Notes: a model not told the origin generated them from the sequence alone. A stretch of DNA of 11,188 nucleotides from a bacterium (GCA_027063755.1 JAMORD010000044.1:1-11188); one strand, 5' to 3'; shown: positions 1 through 7,566, counted from the stretch's first letter. Program-made: numbers and translations.

Positions 1-327
1 CGATCTGGTGAAGACCTTGTTATTGGGTTGCTATTATCTATAGTAATAAGTTGGATATTGGAAAAAAGAGATATACATAGTCACCTTGGCGATATTAGTC
101 GGACTTTACAACGATATCCTATAACTCTATTAAAAGGCATCTATGAAAGTATTGTGCTTACAATGGGATTTTCTAGCAAGTTAAGACGCAAAGTTGTACA
201 CAGACAGGTACATACCAAAGATGTATTTGCCAGTACAATCAACATAACAGCTACACCACTAACCATCGTCTTTGACTACGATAGCGAATCCGGCGAGTTG
301 TATATACACGAGGTGCATAAGCGGTGA
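1..327 (+). CDS. mnhE: Na+/H+ antiporter subunit E (MnhE/MrpE, MbhA-like), 5' truncated
   Basis: This is the C-terminal 108 residues of a small membrane subunit of Mrp-type cation/proton antiporters, a family of about 160 residues, so roughly the first 50 are outside the window. The reading frame is open back to base 1. The in-frame TTG at 28 has no ribosome binding site and is not taken as the start. Visible are a hydrophobic helix (LVIGLLLSIVISWIL) and then a soluble, basic C-terminal part. The family signature comes near the end: ITATPLTIVFDYD followed by GELYIHEV, matching the 'ITLTPGT...V...LYVH' pattern of MrpE. The stop overlaps the next start (GTGA), so the two genes are translationally coupled. 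In Mrp complexes this subunit is needed for assembly and activity rather than forming the ion channel itself. Confidence 0.85.
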   Translation, partial: RSGEDLVIGLLLSIVISWILEKRDIHSHLGDISRTLQRYPITLLKGIYESIVLTMGFSSKLRRKVVHRQVHTKDVFASTINITATPLTIVFDYDSESGELYIHEVHKR

Positions 328-569
328 ATATTGCAGCATATATTATTTTGTTTGCAGCATTTATAAGCGGTCTATACATTATCAAATCACATAACACATG
401 GGAAATGCTTCTTGGATATAGTAGTCTAACAGTAAAACTCATCGCCCTAATGATTCTCTTCTCTATTTCCATTAGGGCAGAATGGGCGATAGATGCTGCT
501 ATAGCTTATATGATGCTAAGCATAGGTGGGCTAATGATACTGGCATATTTTAACTCAAGGAGGAGTTAA
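324..569 (+). CDS. mnhF: Na+/H+ antiporter subunit F (MnhF/MrpF, MbhB-like)
   Basis: An 81-residue integral membrane protein of the MrpF family, whose usual length is 80-95 residues. It has three hydrophobic helices, roughly residues 3-20, 31-50 and 56-75, and a short basic tail (NSRRS). The helix 2 to helix 3 region, with an acidic residue in AIDAAIAYMML, corresponds to the conserved D.AL stretch of MrpF. The start is GTG at 324, supported by a GAGGTG box about 9 bases upstream and by the 4-base overlap with the preceding stop. It is part of the antiporter operon and is expected to act in the cytoplasmic membrane next to subunits E and G. Confidence 0.85.
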   Translation: MNIAAYIILFAAFISGLYIIKSHNTWEMLLGYSSLTVKLIALMILFSISIRAEWAIDAAIAYMMLSIGGLMILAYFNSRRS

Positions 570-570
570 T

Positions 571-837
571 ATGCAGATTATCTCTTACATTCTCATCATA
601 ACCGGGGCTGTATCTATGGTTATAGGCACTTTCGGTATGTGGTATAGAAAGCACTATATGGAAAAACTACATTTCTTGACTATATCCGACACCATAGGAA
701 TGCTACTATTCCTTATTGGTATCATGTTCCAATTCCACGACATTTGGAAAACAGGTTTCATGCTACTTCTATATGCCATACTTGGTCCCATGACAAGCCA
801 TATACTGGCAAGGGCCTTCTACCTGAGGAGAAACTAA
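571..837 (+). CDS. mnhG: Na+/H+ antiporter subunit G (MnhG/MrpG, MbhC-like)
   Basis: An 88-residue membrane protein of the MrpG family with three predicted helices. The N-terminal half, GAVSMVIGTFGMWY followed by YMEKLHFLTISDTIGMLL, matches the family pattern of a glycine-rich first helix and then 'Y.RLH..T...T.G'. The ATG at 571 follows a near-perfect AAGGAGG box and lies 1 base after the mnhF stop. The stop at 835-837 is 1 base before the next gene. Together with E and F it forms the small-subunit block found in both Mrp antiporters and archaeal Mbh-type complexes. Confidence 0.88.
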   Translation: MQIISYILIITGAVSMVIGTFGMWYRKHYMEKLHFLTISDTIGMLLFLIGIMFQFHDIWKTGFMLLLYAILGPMTSHILARAFYLRRN

Positions 838-838
838 C

Positions 839-1399
839 ATGGAGGTTACCTTAGGCTTTATGGGAATTATATTTGCAATTGGCGTTGTCCTCAGTCATAA
901 TCCTATGCGTGCTGTCATATTTATGGGAGCATTTAGTATCACCATGGCCACATATTACTATGCTATGGGAGCTCCCGATGTGGCTATGGCAGAAGCCACG
1001 TTGGGAGCAGTATTTACAACATTCATCTATGTAGTTGCCATGAAACACCGTGGCTCTATTAAAGTCGCATATATCAGAAAAGAACCCTTCTTCTTCAAAA
1101 CCAATAACGGCTTTGCTGGTAGTGAATATCATCTACTAAAGCGATTTGCCGACAAAAATGCCATGCACCTTGAAATTACCCGCATCGCAGAAATACCTTC
1201 CCACAAAGACTTACAAACAGACAGATCCTTTCAGTTTGACATCATATGCGGAGGACTAAAAGATAGTCTATCTTTGCCCGGATACACCCCTTTACCATAT
1301 CACTTAAGAGGATTTGCCATATATGTAAAAACCGATAGTGAAGACATATATGAAAGTTTAGAAGACTTTCTTGTAGGTGATGTCAATGAAGAATATTAG
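839..1399 (+). CDS. MbhD-like antiporter subunit (DUF4040) fused to a solute-binding-protein-like lobe
   Basis: This 186-residue protein has two parts. Residues 1-70 are three membrane helices (about 3-19, 23-42 and 49-67) with the DUF4040/MbhD signature GAPDVAMAEATLGA at 44-57. That domain equals MbhD and a C-terminal segment of MrpA. Residues 74-178 are soluble and resemble the N-terminal lobe of family 3 (amino-acid type) solute-binding proteins. The order of elements fits: a KVAYIRKEPFFF strand, GFAGSEYHLLKRFADKNAMH at 91-110 like 'G..VGFDVDLLKAIAKRLG', FDIICGGL at 133-140, then GYTPLPYHLRGFAIYVK and ESLEDF. Only one lobe is present. Basic residues after helix 3 (KHRGSIK) suggest this domain faces the cytoplasm. 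The ATG follows a GAGGAG box. The MbhD assignment is firm. The binding-lobe call is by pattern only, and any ligand is unknown. Confidence 0.75.
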   Translation: MEVTLGFMGIIFAIGVVLSHNPMRAVIFMGAFSITMATYYYAMGAPDVAMAEATLGAVFTTFIYVVAMKHRGSIKVAYIRKEPFFFKTNNGFAGSEYHLLKRFADKNAMHLEITRIAEIPSHKDLQTDRSFQFDIICGGLKDSLSLPGYTPLPYHLRGFAIYVKTDSEDIYESLEDFLVGDVNEEY

Positions 1400-2072
1400 G
1401 CTTATATCCGTTTTATTATTTGGCATTTTTATCTCCATGCTCCTTGTATCGGCTGAAACTATTTCATATGTTCAGCCCGATAATGTTACTGGTGCCGTCA
1501 AAGACACCGGTGCCATCAATGTCATAGCAGCGTACTACTTAGGATACAGACTGTTTGATACACTCTTTGAAATATTGGTATTCACAGTTGCAGTACAGGG
1601 AGTTGTATATCTACTGGGGCATATACCAACCTTGGAACAACACAAACCCATGCGTGAAAAGGCCATTATCATATACACAGATCTTATATTCGGAGCATCG
1701 CTTATCACAGGTATGTATATCGCAGTAGCCGGTCACATCAGTGCTGGTGGAGGCTTTGTTGGAGGCATTGTAGGAGCTACAGGAGCCGTTTTAGTGTTTC
1801 TTACAATGCCCATGGAAGATATTGAAAACGAGTTCAATCACAAGTACATGGCCATATGGGAAGCTGTTATCCTTATTACCATATTTATACTGGCTCTTAT
1901 ACCAATTTTAAAGGGCATGAGCCCTATGGAAAACTTTCTACCTCTTGGCACTCCGGGACATATCATCAGTGGTGGAATTATACCCATTGTTGACACACTC
2001 ATAGGCATCAAAGTGCTTATTGGTGCCGTTACCATAGCCCAGACATTTATCAAGCACAGGGGGGTATTCTGA
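1386..2072 (+). CDS. mnhB: Fused MbhE-like and MnhB antiporter subunit
   Basis: This 228-residue membrane protein joins two units usually separate in Mbh complexes. Residues 1-80 are MbhE-like: a signal-like first helix (5-21), a polar loop, then a helix carrying AINVIAAYYLGYRLFDTLFE, which matches the conserved 'A...I...YR.FDTLGE' stretch. Residues 90-228 are MnhB/MrpB (MbhF-like), with the family signature GHISAGGGFVGGIVGA at 117-132 and further helices near 157-175 and 195-221. The start is placed at ATG 1386 because AGGTGA sits 5 bases upstream. GTG 1377 and ATG 1380 are in frame but overlap that box. The gene overlaps its upstream neighbour by 14 bases and ends in a TGATG overlap with mnhC, so translation is coupled. 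In MrpA-containing complexes the MbhE segment belongs to the MrpA C-terminus. Confidence 0.85.
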   Translation: MKNIRLISVLLFGIFISMLLVSAETISYVQPDNVTGAVKDTGAINVIAAYYLGYRLFDTLFEILVFTVAVQGVVYLLGHIPTLEQHKPMREKAIIIYTDLIFGASLITGMYIAVAGHISAGGGFVGGIVGATGAVLVFLTMPMEDIENEFNHKYMAIWEAVILITIFILALIPILKGMSPMENFLPLGTPGHIISGGIIPIVDTLIGIKVLIGAVTIAQTFIKHRGVF

Positions 2073-2410
2073 TGATTTACATTGCCATAGCCGTTGTAAT
2101 ATTTGCCATTGGAGGAATAGGTATTATCTGGAAAGATAATATACTTCTCAAACTGCTATCTTTGGGCATTATGAATGCCGGTGTGGTTGCATTGTTCGTA
2201 TCTATTGCAGGGCTAAAATACCGTATACCTGCCATTCTTAACACCAGTGGACCCTATGCCGACCCTTTACCTCAAGCTGTTATTATCACATCTATTGTTA
2301 TTGGCTTTGCTACAATGTCATTGGCACTGGTCTTTACCATGCTTATCAGTTTAAAAAAAGGAACTCTTAGCAGTAAAAAACTTCAGGAGGATATAGATCG
2401 TGAGCATTGA
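2072..2410 (+). CDS. mnhC: Na+/H+ antiporter subunit C (MnhC/MrpC, NuoK-like, MbhG-like)
   Basis: A 112-residue membrane protein of the MrpC/NuoK family with three helices, about 2-19, 24-46 and 67-93. Recognisable stretches are LLKLLSLGIMNAGVVALFV at 25-43 (NuoK helix 2) and GPYADPLPQAVIITSIVIGF at 60-79, a hallmark of MrpC. The usual GxNS..G loop is reduced to NTSG. The ATG shares its A with the previous stop, and a G-rich SD box (AGGGGGG, 2058-2064) lies 7 bases upstream. The polar C-terminal tail overlaps the start of mnhD by 11 bases. In related complexes this subunit lines the proton path next to the MnhD-type channel. Confidence 0.92.
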   Translation: MIYIAIAVVIFAIGGIGIIWKDNILLKLLSLGIMNAGVVALFVSIAGLKYRIPAILNTSGPYADPLPQAVIITSIVIGFATMSLALVFTMLISLKKGTLSSKKLQEDIDREH

Positions 2411-3857
2411 CATTCAGATATATCCCTCACTTCTAACCTTAGTACCAATGTTATTTGCCCCCCTTTTTTTACTCTTTAGAACCAAACTGGTGCAGAAGCT
2501 ATTGGCGTCATTGATTATCATTCTTGATTTGCTTATCATCTATAGGTTAACCCTTATCATGCCTTTAGATGAATATACCGGCGGTTGGATACTCAGGGGC
2601 ATACACCTAAGATTTGACAATCTTTCGCTAATATACACACTGCTATTTGTCACAGTAATAGGCACGAGTTGGCTCTCATCATTTAAAAAAAACTATCCTC
2701 CACTATTCTATTTCCTCACCAGCATACTCTTATCAACACTCAACACATCGGCCATTACACTTGACCTTTTCAATATATATGTCATGCTTGAACTGTCTTC
2801 TATCATTGCGTATATTCTCATCGCCATGAAAGATAATTGGAAACATCTATGGGCATCACTTAAATATCTCATGATCAGTTACTTTGCCTTTACCATGTAT
2901 CTTACAGCTGTAGGTCTTATATATATGCACACAGGAACATTGGATATTTCCCGTATTACTGGTGAAATACCACCAATTATAGTATCTATGCTTATTGTGC
3001 CTCTACTGTTAAAATCCGGCGTATTCCCTGTTTCTATGTGGCTACCTGCAGCCCATAGTCTTGCCCCCACAGAGGTGTCTGCTATATTGTCTGGTAGTTT
3101 TGTAAAAATGGGAAGTATCGTTATATTTAGACTTATTAATACACCTATACTCAAACAGGCTTATACTCCTATAACACTAATTGCCCTCCTATCAGCACTT
3201 ACAGGGGTTATTCTTGCATACAACGAATCAAATGTCAAGCGTATACTGGCATTTCACACAATATCTCAGATGGGCTATGTTCTTGCCGGAGGCCCTGTAT
3301 ACGGAGCACTCCATGCATTCAATCACGGTATCTTTAAATCTTTACTATTCTTCACTGTAGGAGACCAAGTAGAAGAAACAGGCCATTACGATATAAAGGC
3401 ATTAAAACATGCGAAATTTCCAATGCATAGATATATCTTTTTAGTCATCGGCGTCTTAGGTATTAGCGGAGTACCATTGTTTAGCGGTTTTATCAGCAAA
3501 AGTATGATTATTCACCATATACCCATATACGGAAAAGTGGTACTAATACTGGCCTCTGTAGGCACCGTGGCCAGTATGTCAAAGCTTGTCAGTATTGGAT
3601 ACCGAAAAAGCAGTATCAAACTAATACCACACTATATCATAATGGCTACCATTATCATCTTGGTAGGCATAAGGTATATAGAACATGTTATATCGTTGTG
3701 GACTATCATTGAGAGCCTCATTGTCATAATAGTAGGCATCACCATATTCCTTGTGATACATCCCAAACACATACCAAGAATACTTGAAAAACTTGATATT
3801 ATGGTAATTGAATATATGCTTACACTAATCACTGTGTGGGCAATTTTATATATGTAG
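2400..3857 (+). CDS. mnhD: Na+/H+ antiporter subunit D (MnhD/MrpD, MbhH-like proton channel)
   Basis: A 485-residue polytopic protein (about 14 helices) of the proton-conducting NuoL/M/N and MrpA/D family. Functional residues are visible: Glu131 in VMLELSSI (helix 5 glutamate), Lys205 in LLLKSGVFP (helix 7 lysine), Lys236 in SGSFVKMGS, His305/His309/Lys313 in HAFNHGIFK, and Lys395 in the C-terminal half. PVSMWLPAAHSLAPTEVSAI at 210-229 is the classical family signature. The GTG start has AGGAGG 9 bases upstream and overlaps mnhC. It is the only large channel-type subunit visible; no MrpA N-terminal half and no hydrogenase or dehydrogenase gene follows. It should carry ion translocation in the membrane, but whether the physiological exchange is Na+/H+ cannot be read from the sequence. 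Confidence 0.93.
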   Translation: MSIDIQIYPSLLTLVPMLFAPLFLLFRTKLVQKLLASLIIILDLLIIYRLTLIMPLDEYTGGWILRGIHLRFDNLSLIYTLLFVTVIGTSWLSSFKKNYPPLFYFLTSILLSTLNTSAITLDLFNIYVMLELSSIIAYILIAMKDNWKHLWASLKYLMISYFAFTMYLTAVGLIYMHTGTLDISRITGEIPPIIVSMLIVPLLLKSGVFPVSMWLPAAHSLAPTEVSAILSGSFVKMGSIVIFRLINTPILKQAYTPITLIALLSALTGVILAYNESNVKRILAFHTISQMGYVLAGGPVYGALHAFNHGIFKSLLFFTVGDQVEETGHYDIKALKHAKFPMHRYIFLVIGVLGISGVPLFSGFISKSMIIHHIPIYGKVVLILASVGTVASMSKLVSIGYRKSSIKLIPHYIIMATIIILVGIRYIEHVISLWTIIESLIVIIVGITIFLVIHPKHIPRILEKLDIMVIEYMLTLITVWAILYM

Positions 3858-3869
3858 AGGTGAGTCAAT

Positions 3870-5273
3870 ATGATTTATGGAAAGCTGTTAGATTTTTTAG
3901 GACAAAAAAGATTATCGGACAAAAAATACGCCCGTTACATTACAAGTAGCTATGTAGAGAATCCGTATATAGTCTATCGTGGCGCAAGGTATTTATGGAA
4001 AAAAGGACACCATGAACTAGCCAAAAGAACTGTGAAAAAACATCTGGACATGAAACCTGATGCAAGACTTACAAGATTATACGCTTTCTTTCTACTAAAA
4101 GAACGGAAAGAAGAGCTGGCCATAAAACTTTACCACAGATACATAAAAATACAGCCAGATAACTTATGGGCTCGCATATTCCTTGGAGACTTGTATTACT
4201 TCTTTGTGAATGAAAAAGATAAGGGAATAGAAATATGGGAAGAGATTCTAAATATGGAAGAAGAAATCACTAAAAGTACTATTGATCCTGCCAGATACGT
4301 ATATAAAAGACTTACCAAAGTATACATGGAGAAAGAAGATATTGACAAAGCACTTGAACTATATGAAAAGTTCTTGGCACTCACACCATCAAACTTCTAT
4401 GAAACAGATTTCATCAATTTGGCCACCATCTATCTCATAAAAGGTATGGAAGAAAAGGCCAAACATGTTATGGAAATGGGAATAGCCGTCTCCCCCAAAT
4501 ATTACAAGCTAAGACAGATGTACGAAGACATATTTGGTGTGAAAATAAAAGCAAGGGAACATAAGTGGGTTGCCGAAGTTAAACAGAAGTATCCAGACAT
4601 AGAAAAAATACCTATAAAGACAAAAATTGTTGATGAACGAGATGAAATTTGGGAAATAGCCGATCTGTATACAAGAAATATTAGACAAGAGGGAGACATT
4701 ATCGTCATTGCTTCGTGTGTGGCAGCTATAACAGAAGGTATGTTCTACATGGCTGATGGCGTAGACTATGGAACACTGGCATGGCTCCTTGCATCATTTG
4801 TAGAAAAGAAAAATCCATTCCACAGTCTTAAAGAGCACCATGGTGAACCATTTTCCCTTCTTGCCCCACTGGCCAATCCTATGGCCATGCAGGTCCTTAT
4901 AGAAGAAACAGGAACACTGCCTATTATAAAAGCAGCAATTCATGGTGCCATAGGTAGATTGACAGGCAAAAGAGGTATGTTTTATAAAACAGCCGGTGAT
5001 CAGGCTGCCCTTATAGACGATATGCCAGCCAGCTTAGCCCCATATGATTACTACATTATTTTAGGCCCTGAAGATTCTGATGCTGTGGCCATGCAGATTA
5101 AAGAGATTACTGGCCTTGAAGCGGCCATTGTGGATGCCAACGATTTAACCGGTGCATGGGTTGTCGGAGCATCTGACGGTGTTGATAGAAAACTCCTTGA
5201 AGATGTACTTATGGACAACCCCGCTGGTAATCAAGATCAGCAGACACCTGTTATGCTTGTAAGAGGTCTTTAA
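3870..5273 (+). CDS. TPR-repeat protein with a C-terminal F420-0:gamma-glutamyl ligase (CofE)-like domain
   Basis: A 467-residue soluble protein without a signal peptide. Residues about 31-210 hold five helical TPR-like units, for example GHHELAKRTVKKHLDMKP, EELAIKLYHRYIKIQPDN and DIDKALELYEKFLALTPSN. Residues about 247-467 resemble the F420-0:glutamate ligase fold (CofE-like). This region starts with IPIK and EGDIIVIASCVAAITEG and continues with GRLTGKRGMFYKTAG at 362-376, LGPEDSDAVA at 399-408, VDANDLTG at 421-428 and VVGASDGVD at 431-439. Archaeal CofE adds glutamate to F420-0 using GTP. Bacterial homologues in organisms without F420 have no settled role, so the substrate here is unknown. 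The gene follows mnhD by 12 bases with a GAGGTGAG SD box, so it probably belongs to the antiporter operon. Its last 23 bases overlap the convergent racemase gene. Confidence 0.72.
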   Translation: MIYGKLLDFLGQKRLSDKKYARYITSSYVENPYIVYRGARYLWKKGHHELAKRTVKKHLDMKPDARLTRLYAFFLLKERKEELAIKLYHRYIKIQPDNLWARIFLGDLYYFFVNEKDKGIEIWEEILNMEEEITKSTIDPARYVYKRLTKVYMEKEDIDKALELYEKFLALTPSNFYETDFINLATIYLIKGMEEKAKHVMEMGIAVSPKYYKLRQMYEDIFGVKIKAREHKWVAEVKQKYPDIEKIPIKTKIVDERDEIWEIADLYTRNIRQEGDIIVIASCVAAITEGMFYMADGVDYGTLAWLLASFVEKKNPFHSLKEHHGEPFSLLAPLANPMAMQVLIEETGTLPIIKAAIHGAIGRLTGKRGMFYKTAGDQAALIDDMPASLAPYDYYIILGPEDSDAVAMQIKEITGLEAAIVDANDLTGAWVVGASDGVDRKLLEDVLMDNPAGNQDQQTPVMLVRGL

Positions 5274-6318
5274 TATCTTCAGGCAGGGCTATCCTACGGG
5301 ATAGGCCTGCCCTTGTTAACACCTTTTCTGTAGAAACACCTATCTGTTTGCCAACCTCATCGGCTCTAACCTTGGTCTTATCTCCTAAGAGCAAGATTTT
5401 ATCTCCCACACGGGCATTTATACCAGATACATCAAATGCCGTTACATTCATCGTAAGGTCAAATACCCGAGAAATGTATTGTTTGCTTCTAATATGATAT
5501 GCATAGCGTCCCCCTGCATAGCCATCGCCATAACCTGCTCTTACAAATGCCACAGTCATATTGTTTTCAGCCACATTACCGTAAAATACCGTATCACCCT
5601 TTTTAACCTTTTTAATGGAAATAATCTCACCAACTTGATACATTACAGGTTTTAGCTCTGGTCTAATACTACGAGCTTCTATATAACCATAAAGACCAAC
5701 TCCAGTTCTTACCATGGTTGTACCACTACAACCATCCATGTAAAAAAGTGTGGCACTATTGCATATATGAACCTCCGAAGCACGATACTTTTCGGCATAG
5801 AAAATTGCCCTTTCAATAAATTCCTTGTATATTCTTTCGCGTAGCCTCTGGTGTTTTTCTGTATCATCTAAAAACGGCATATGTCCCATAATCCCTTCTA
5901 TATAAACATTGGAGAGATTACCCTGTATCTCGTTTATACCCACGCCAAAGCCCGTTGAAAGTGCTATGTGTACAGGTACATGGTTGGGAACAATATCAAG
6001 CATTGAAAAATCCCAAATGGCTATGCGAATGGCACTACTGAGAGGTGCTGGCAAATACTCAATCTCTTTGACATCTTCTGGTGATGGGTGCAAAACAAGA
6101 ATCCACTGGGCACCGAGATTCCATATAGCATATGCCTCTTTAAGATTAGATACTACAAAACGATTGATACCCAGTGATACAAGTGTAGGAACAACAAGGG
6201 AGATGCCATGGCCATAGGCATCTCCCTTGACAACTGCGGCAATTTGCTTACCGTCTGTTTTACTCAATATATACCTCGCATTGTGAACCAGTGCCTGTAA
6301 ATCTATATATACCTGCAA
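5251..6318 (-). CDS. alr: Alanine-racemase-like PLP enzyme (fold type III), divergent
   Basis: A 355-residue enzyme of the alanine racemase family, close to the usual 360-390 residues. Lys31 in AVVKGDAYGHG is the PLP lysine. Tyr263 in RAGYGDGYAGG is the second catalytic base. Arg204 in MVRTGVGLYG should contact the PLP ring nitrogen, and HICNSAT (184-190) and GIMGHM (143-147) match other family blocks. The stretch that is normally 'K.DTGMGRLG' reads HIALSTGFGVGI at 117-128. The lysine that is carbamylated in characterised enzymes and the substrate-contacting arginine are thus alanine and valine. It may still make D-alanine for the cell wall, or it may act on another amino acid. The start is TTG 6318, with AAGGGGGA 6 bases upstream overlapping the stop of the M20 gene 12 bases away. 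Confidence 0.82.
   Translation of the reverse strand: MQVYIDLQALVHNARYILSKTDGKQIAAVVKGDAYGHGISLVVPTLVSLGINRFVVSNLKEAYAIWNLGAQWILVLHPSPEDVKEIEYLPAPLSSAIRIAIWDFSMLDIVPNHVPVHIALSTGFGVGINEIQGNLSNVYIEGIMGHMPFLDDTEKHQRLRERIYKEFIERAIFYAEKYRASEVHICNSATLFYMDGCSGTTMVRTGVGLYGYIEARSIRPELKPVMYQVGEIISIKKVKKGDTVFYGNVAENNMTVAFVRAGYGDGYAGGRYAYHIRSKQYISRVFDLTMNVTAFDVSGINARVGDKILLLGDKTKVRADEVGKQIGVSTEKVLTRAGLSRRIALPEDIKDLLQA
5282..5317 (+). terminator. Strong UACG-tetraloop hairpin after the antiporter operon, inside the opposite gene
   Basis: GGCAGG (5282-5287) and CTATCC (5289-5294) pair with GGATAG (5299-5304) and CCTGCC (5306-5311), around a single G-G mismatch and a TACG loop closed by C-G. A UNCG loop of this kind is exceptionally stable in RNA and forms only on the + strand transcript. 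It starts 9 bases after the TPR/CofE-like stop. The following bases are only moderately U-rich (CTTGTT), so it may be a weak intrinsic terminator or a 3'-end stabiliser. It lies within the coding region of the convergent racemase. Confidence 0.55.
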
Positions 6319-6330
6319 AAGACATCCCCC

Positions 6331-7566
6331 TTAAAATTCATCAAGTGTTAGTGCAAGTACAAAAGTGCGGGCATCACCAATAAGATTGTCTATATGAGCT
6401 CGCTCGTTAGGCTGATGGGCAAACTCTTCTATTGTTGCCCATACAACACTATCTACACCAATCTCCCTGAGATGGGCAGCCACTGTACCACCACCAATAC
6501 CACCAACAACAGGGGCTATGTTTCTGTCAATTTCTATAGCCTTTTTCAGTCTTCTAACAATCTCTGCCTTGGGAGATGTAGGAGGTGCAGCATCATTTCT
6601 TTGAACGACATCAACAGAAATTGACACTTTAAACTCATACTCCACTTTGCTAACAATGGAATATACATCACCGATAATGTCATCAAGCTTCCACTGGGGA
6701 AGTACACGCATATCCATATAGAAGATATCCTTACCGGGAATGATATTAACACTGTCTACATTTGCCTCTATCTTTGTCAGCTCAAAGGTAGAATATGGTG
6801 GCTCAAAGAGATTATCTCTGTCGGCATAAACATCGTGCAGATATTCATCTAAATACACGGCAAGATAAGATGCGGCCCTTCTGGCATTGACACCAGCCGG
6901 TGGCATGGATGCATGTGCCTGTTTACCCTGAACGGTAAAGCGTAGCCACAATATAGATTTTTCGGCCACTTCAATAAAATGGCCATCTGGGGTGCCACCA
7001 TCGGGCACAATGGCCATATCGGTTTCTTTAAACAGTCCTTTTTTCACAAGGTAGGCAAGACCATAATCAGAACCCGTCTCCTCATCGGCAACAAGAAGTA
7101 CTGCAACATTGTATTTAGGTCTGATGCCAAGCTCTTTCATAGCCCTCAGTGCAAACATACTGGATACAACACCTTGCCCATTGTCCTCTGCCCCCCTACC
7201 AATAATCCAACCGTCTTCTGTCATAACAGGCTCAAACGGATCAGTCTCCCACTGAGATAGATCACCAGGAGAGACAACATCCATGTGGCCAATAAGCCAC
7301 ACTGTTTTAGATGTATCTTCGCCTTCAAGCACTGCCCATATGTTAGGCCTCGGCCCAAACTCTGGATCTTCTGCATCTATACGATGCACCTCAAAACCCC
7401 ACTGCTGGAGATAACCACTAAGCACCTTGGCAGCCTCAATTTCTCCCTTACCACCTTCACCACTGCGAGGATTAATAGGGGCTGTCTTTACAAAGTCCAT
7501 AAGCACCTGTGCGGCCTCCATCTTGTGGTCTTCAAACCACTGCCTTAGAATTTCTTTGTCTACCAT
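6331..7566 (-). CDS. M20-family dizinc metallohydrolase (peptidase or ArgE/DapE-like deacylase)
   Basis: A 411-residue cytoplasmic enzyme with the complete M20 active site. His94 and Asp96 lie in GHMDVV, the bridging Asp128 in GRGAEDNGQG, the general base Glu162 and ligand Glu163 in ADEETGS, Asp189 in PDGG, and the final ligand His384 in FAHQPNE. The dimerisation domain (about 200-315) holds QGKQAHASMPPAG, with the His218 expected to reach the partner's active site. GGIGGGT (355-361) is the usual loop before the last ligand. Family members cleave amide or peptide bonds, including acyl-amino acids and dipeptides. The sequence does not settle the substrate. ATG 7566 follows a purine-rich GGGGGGAG box. 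The gene sits 12 bases from each neighbour in a three-gene operon with the racemase-like gene, which suggests amino acid or peptide turnover. Confidence 0.88.
   Translation of the reverse strand: MVDKEILRQWFEDHKMEAAQVLMDFVKTAPINPRSGEGGKGEIEAAKVLSGYLQQWGFEVHRIDAEDPEFGPRPNIWAVLEGEDTSKTVWLIGHMDVVSPGDLSQWETDPFEPVMTEDGWIIGRGAEDNGQGVVSSMFALRAMKELGIRPKYNVAVLLVADEETGSDYGLAYLVKKGLFKETDMAIVPDGGTPDGHFIEVAEKSILWLRFTVQGKQAHASMPPAGVNARRAASYLAVYLDEYLHDVYADRDNLFEPPYSTFELTKIEANVDSVNIIPGKDIFYMDMRVLPQWKLDDIIGDVYSIVSKVEYEFKVSISVDVVQRNDAAPPTSPKAEIVRRLKKAIEIDRNIAPVVGGIGGGTVAAHLREIGVDSVVWATIEEFAHQPNERAHIDNLIGDARTFVLALTLDEF

Noticed and set aside
28-327. TTG at 28 as the start of the first gene.
   Set aside because: The frame is open to base 1, the preceding residues fit the MnhE helix and no SD box is present, so the gene is simply cut by the window edge.
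2058-2064. Run of six G residues near the end of mnhB as a possible slippage site.
   Set aside because: The reading frame is intact through it and it serves as the SD box of mnhC. There is no sign of an alternative frame product.
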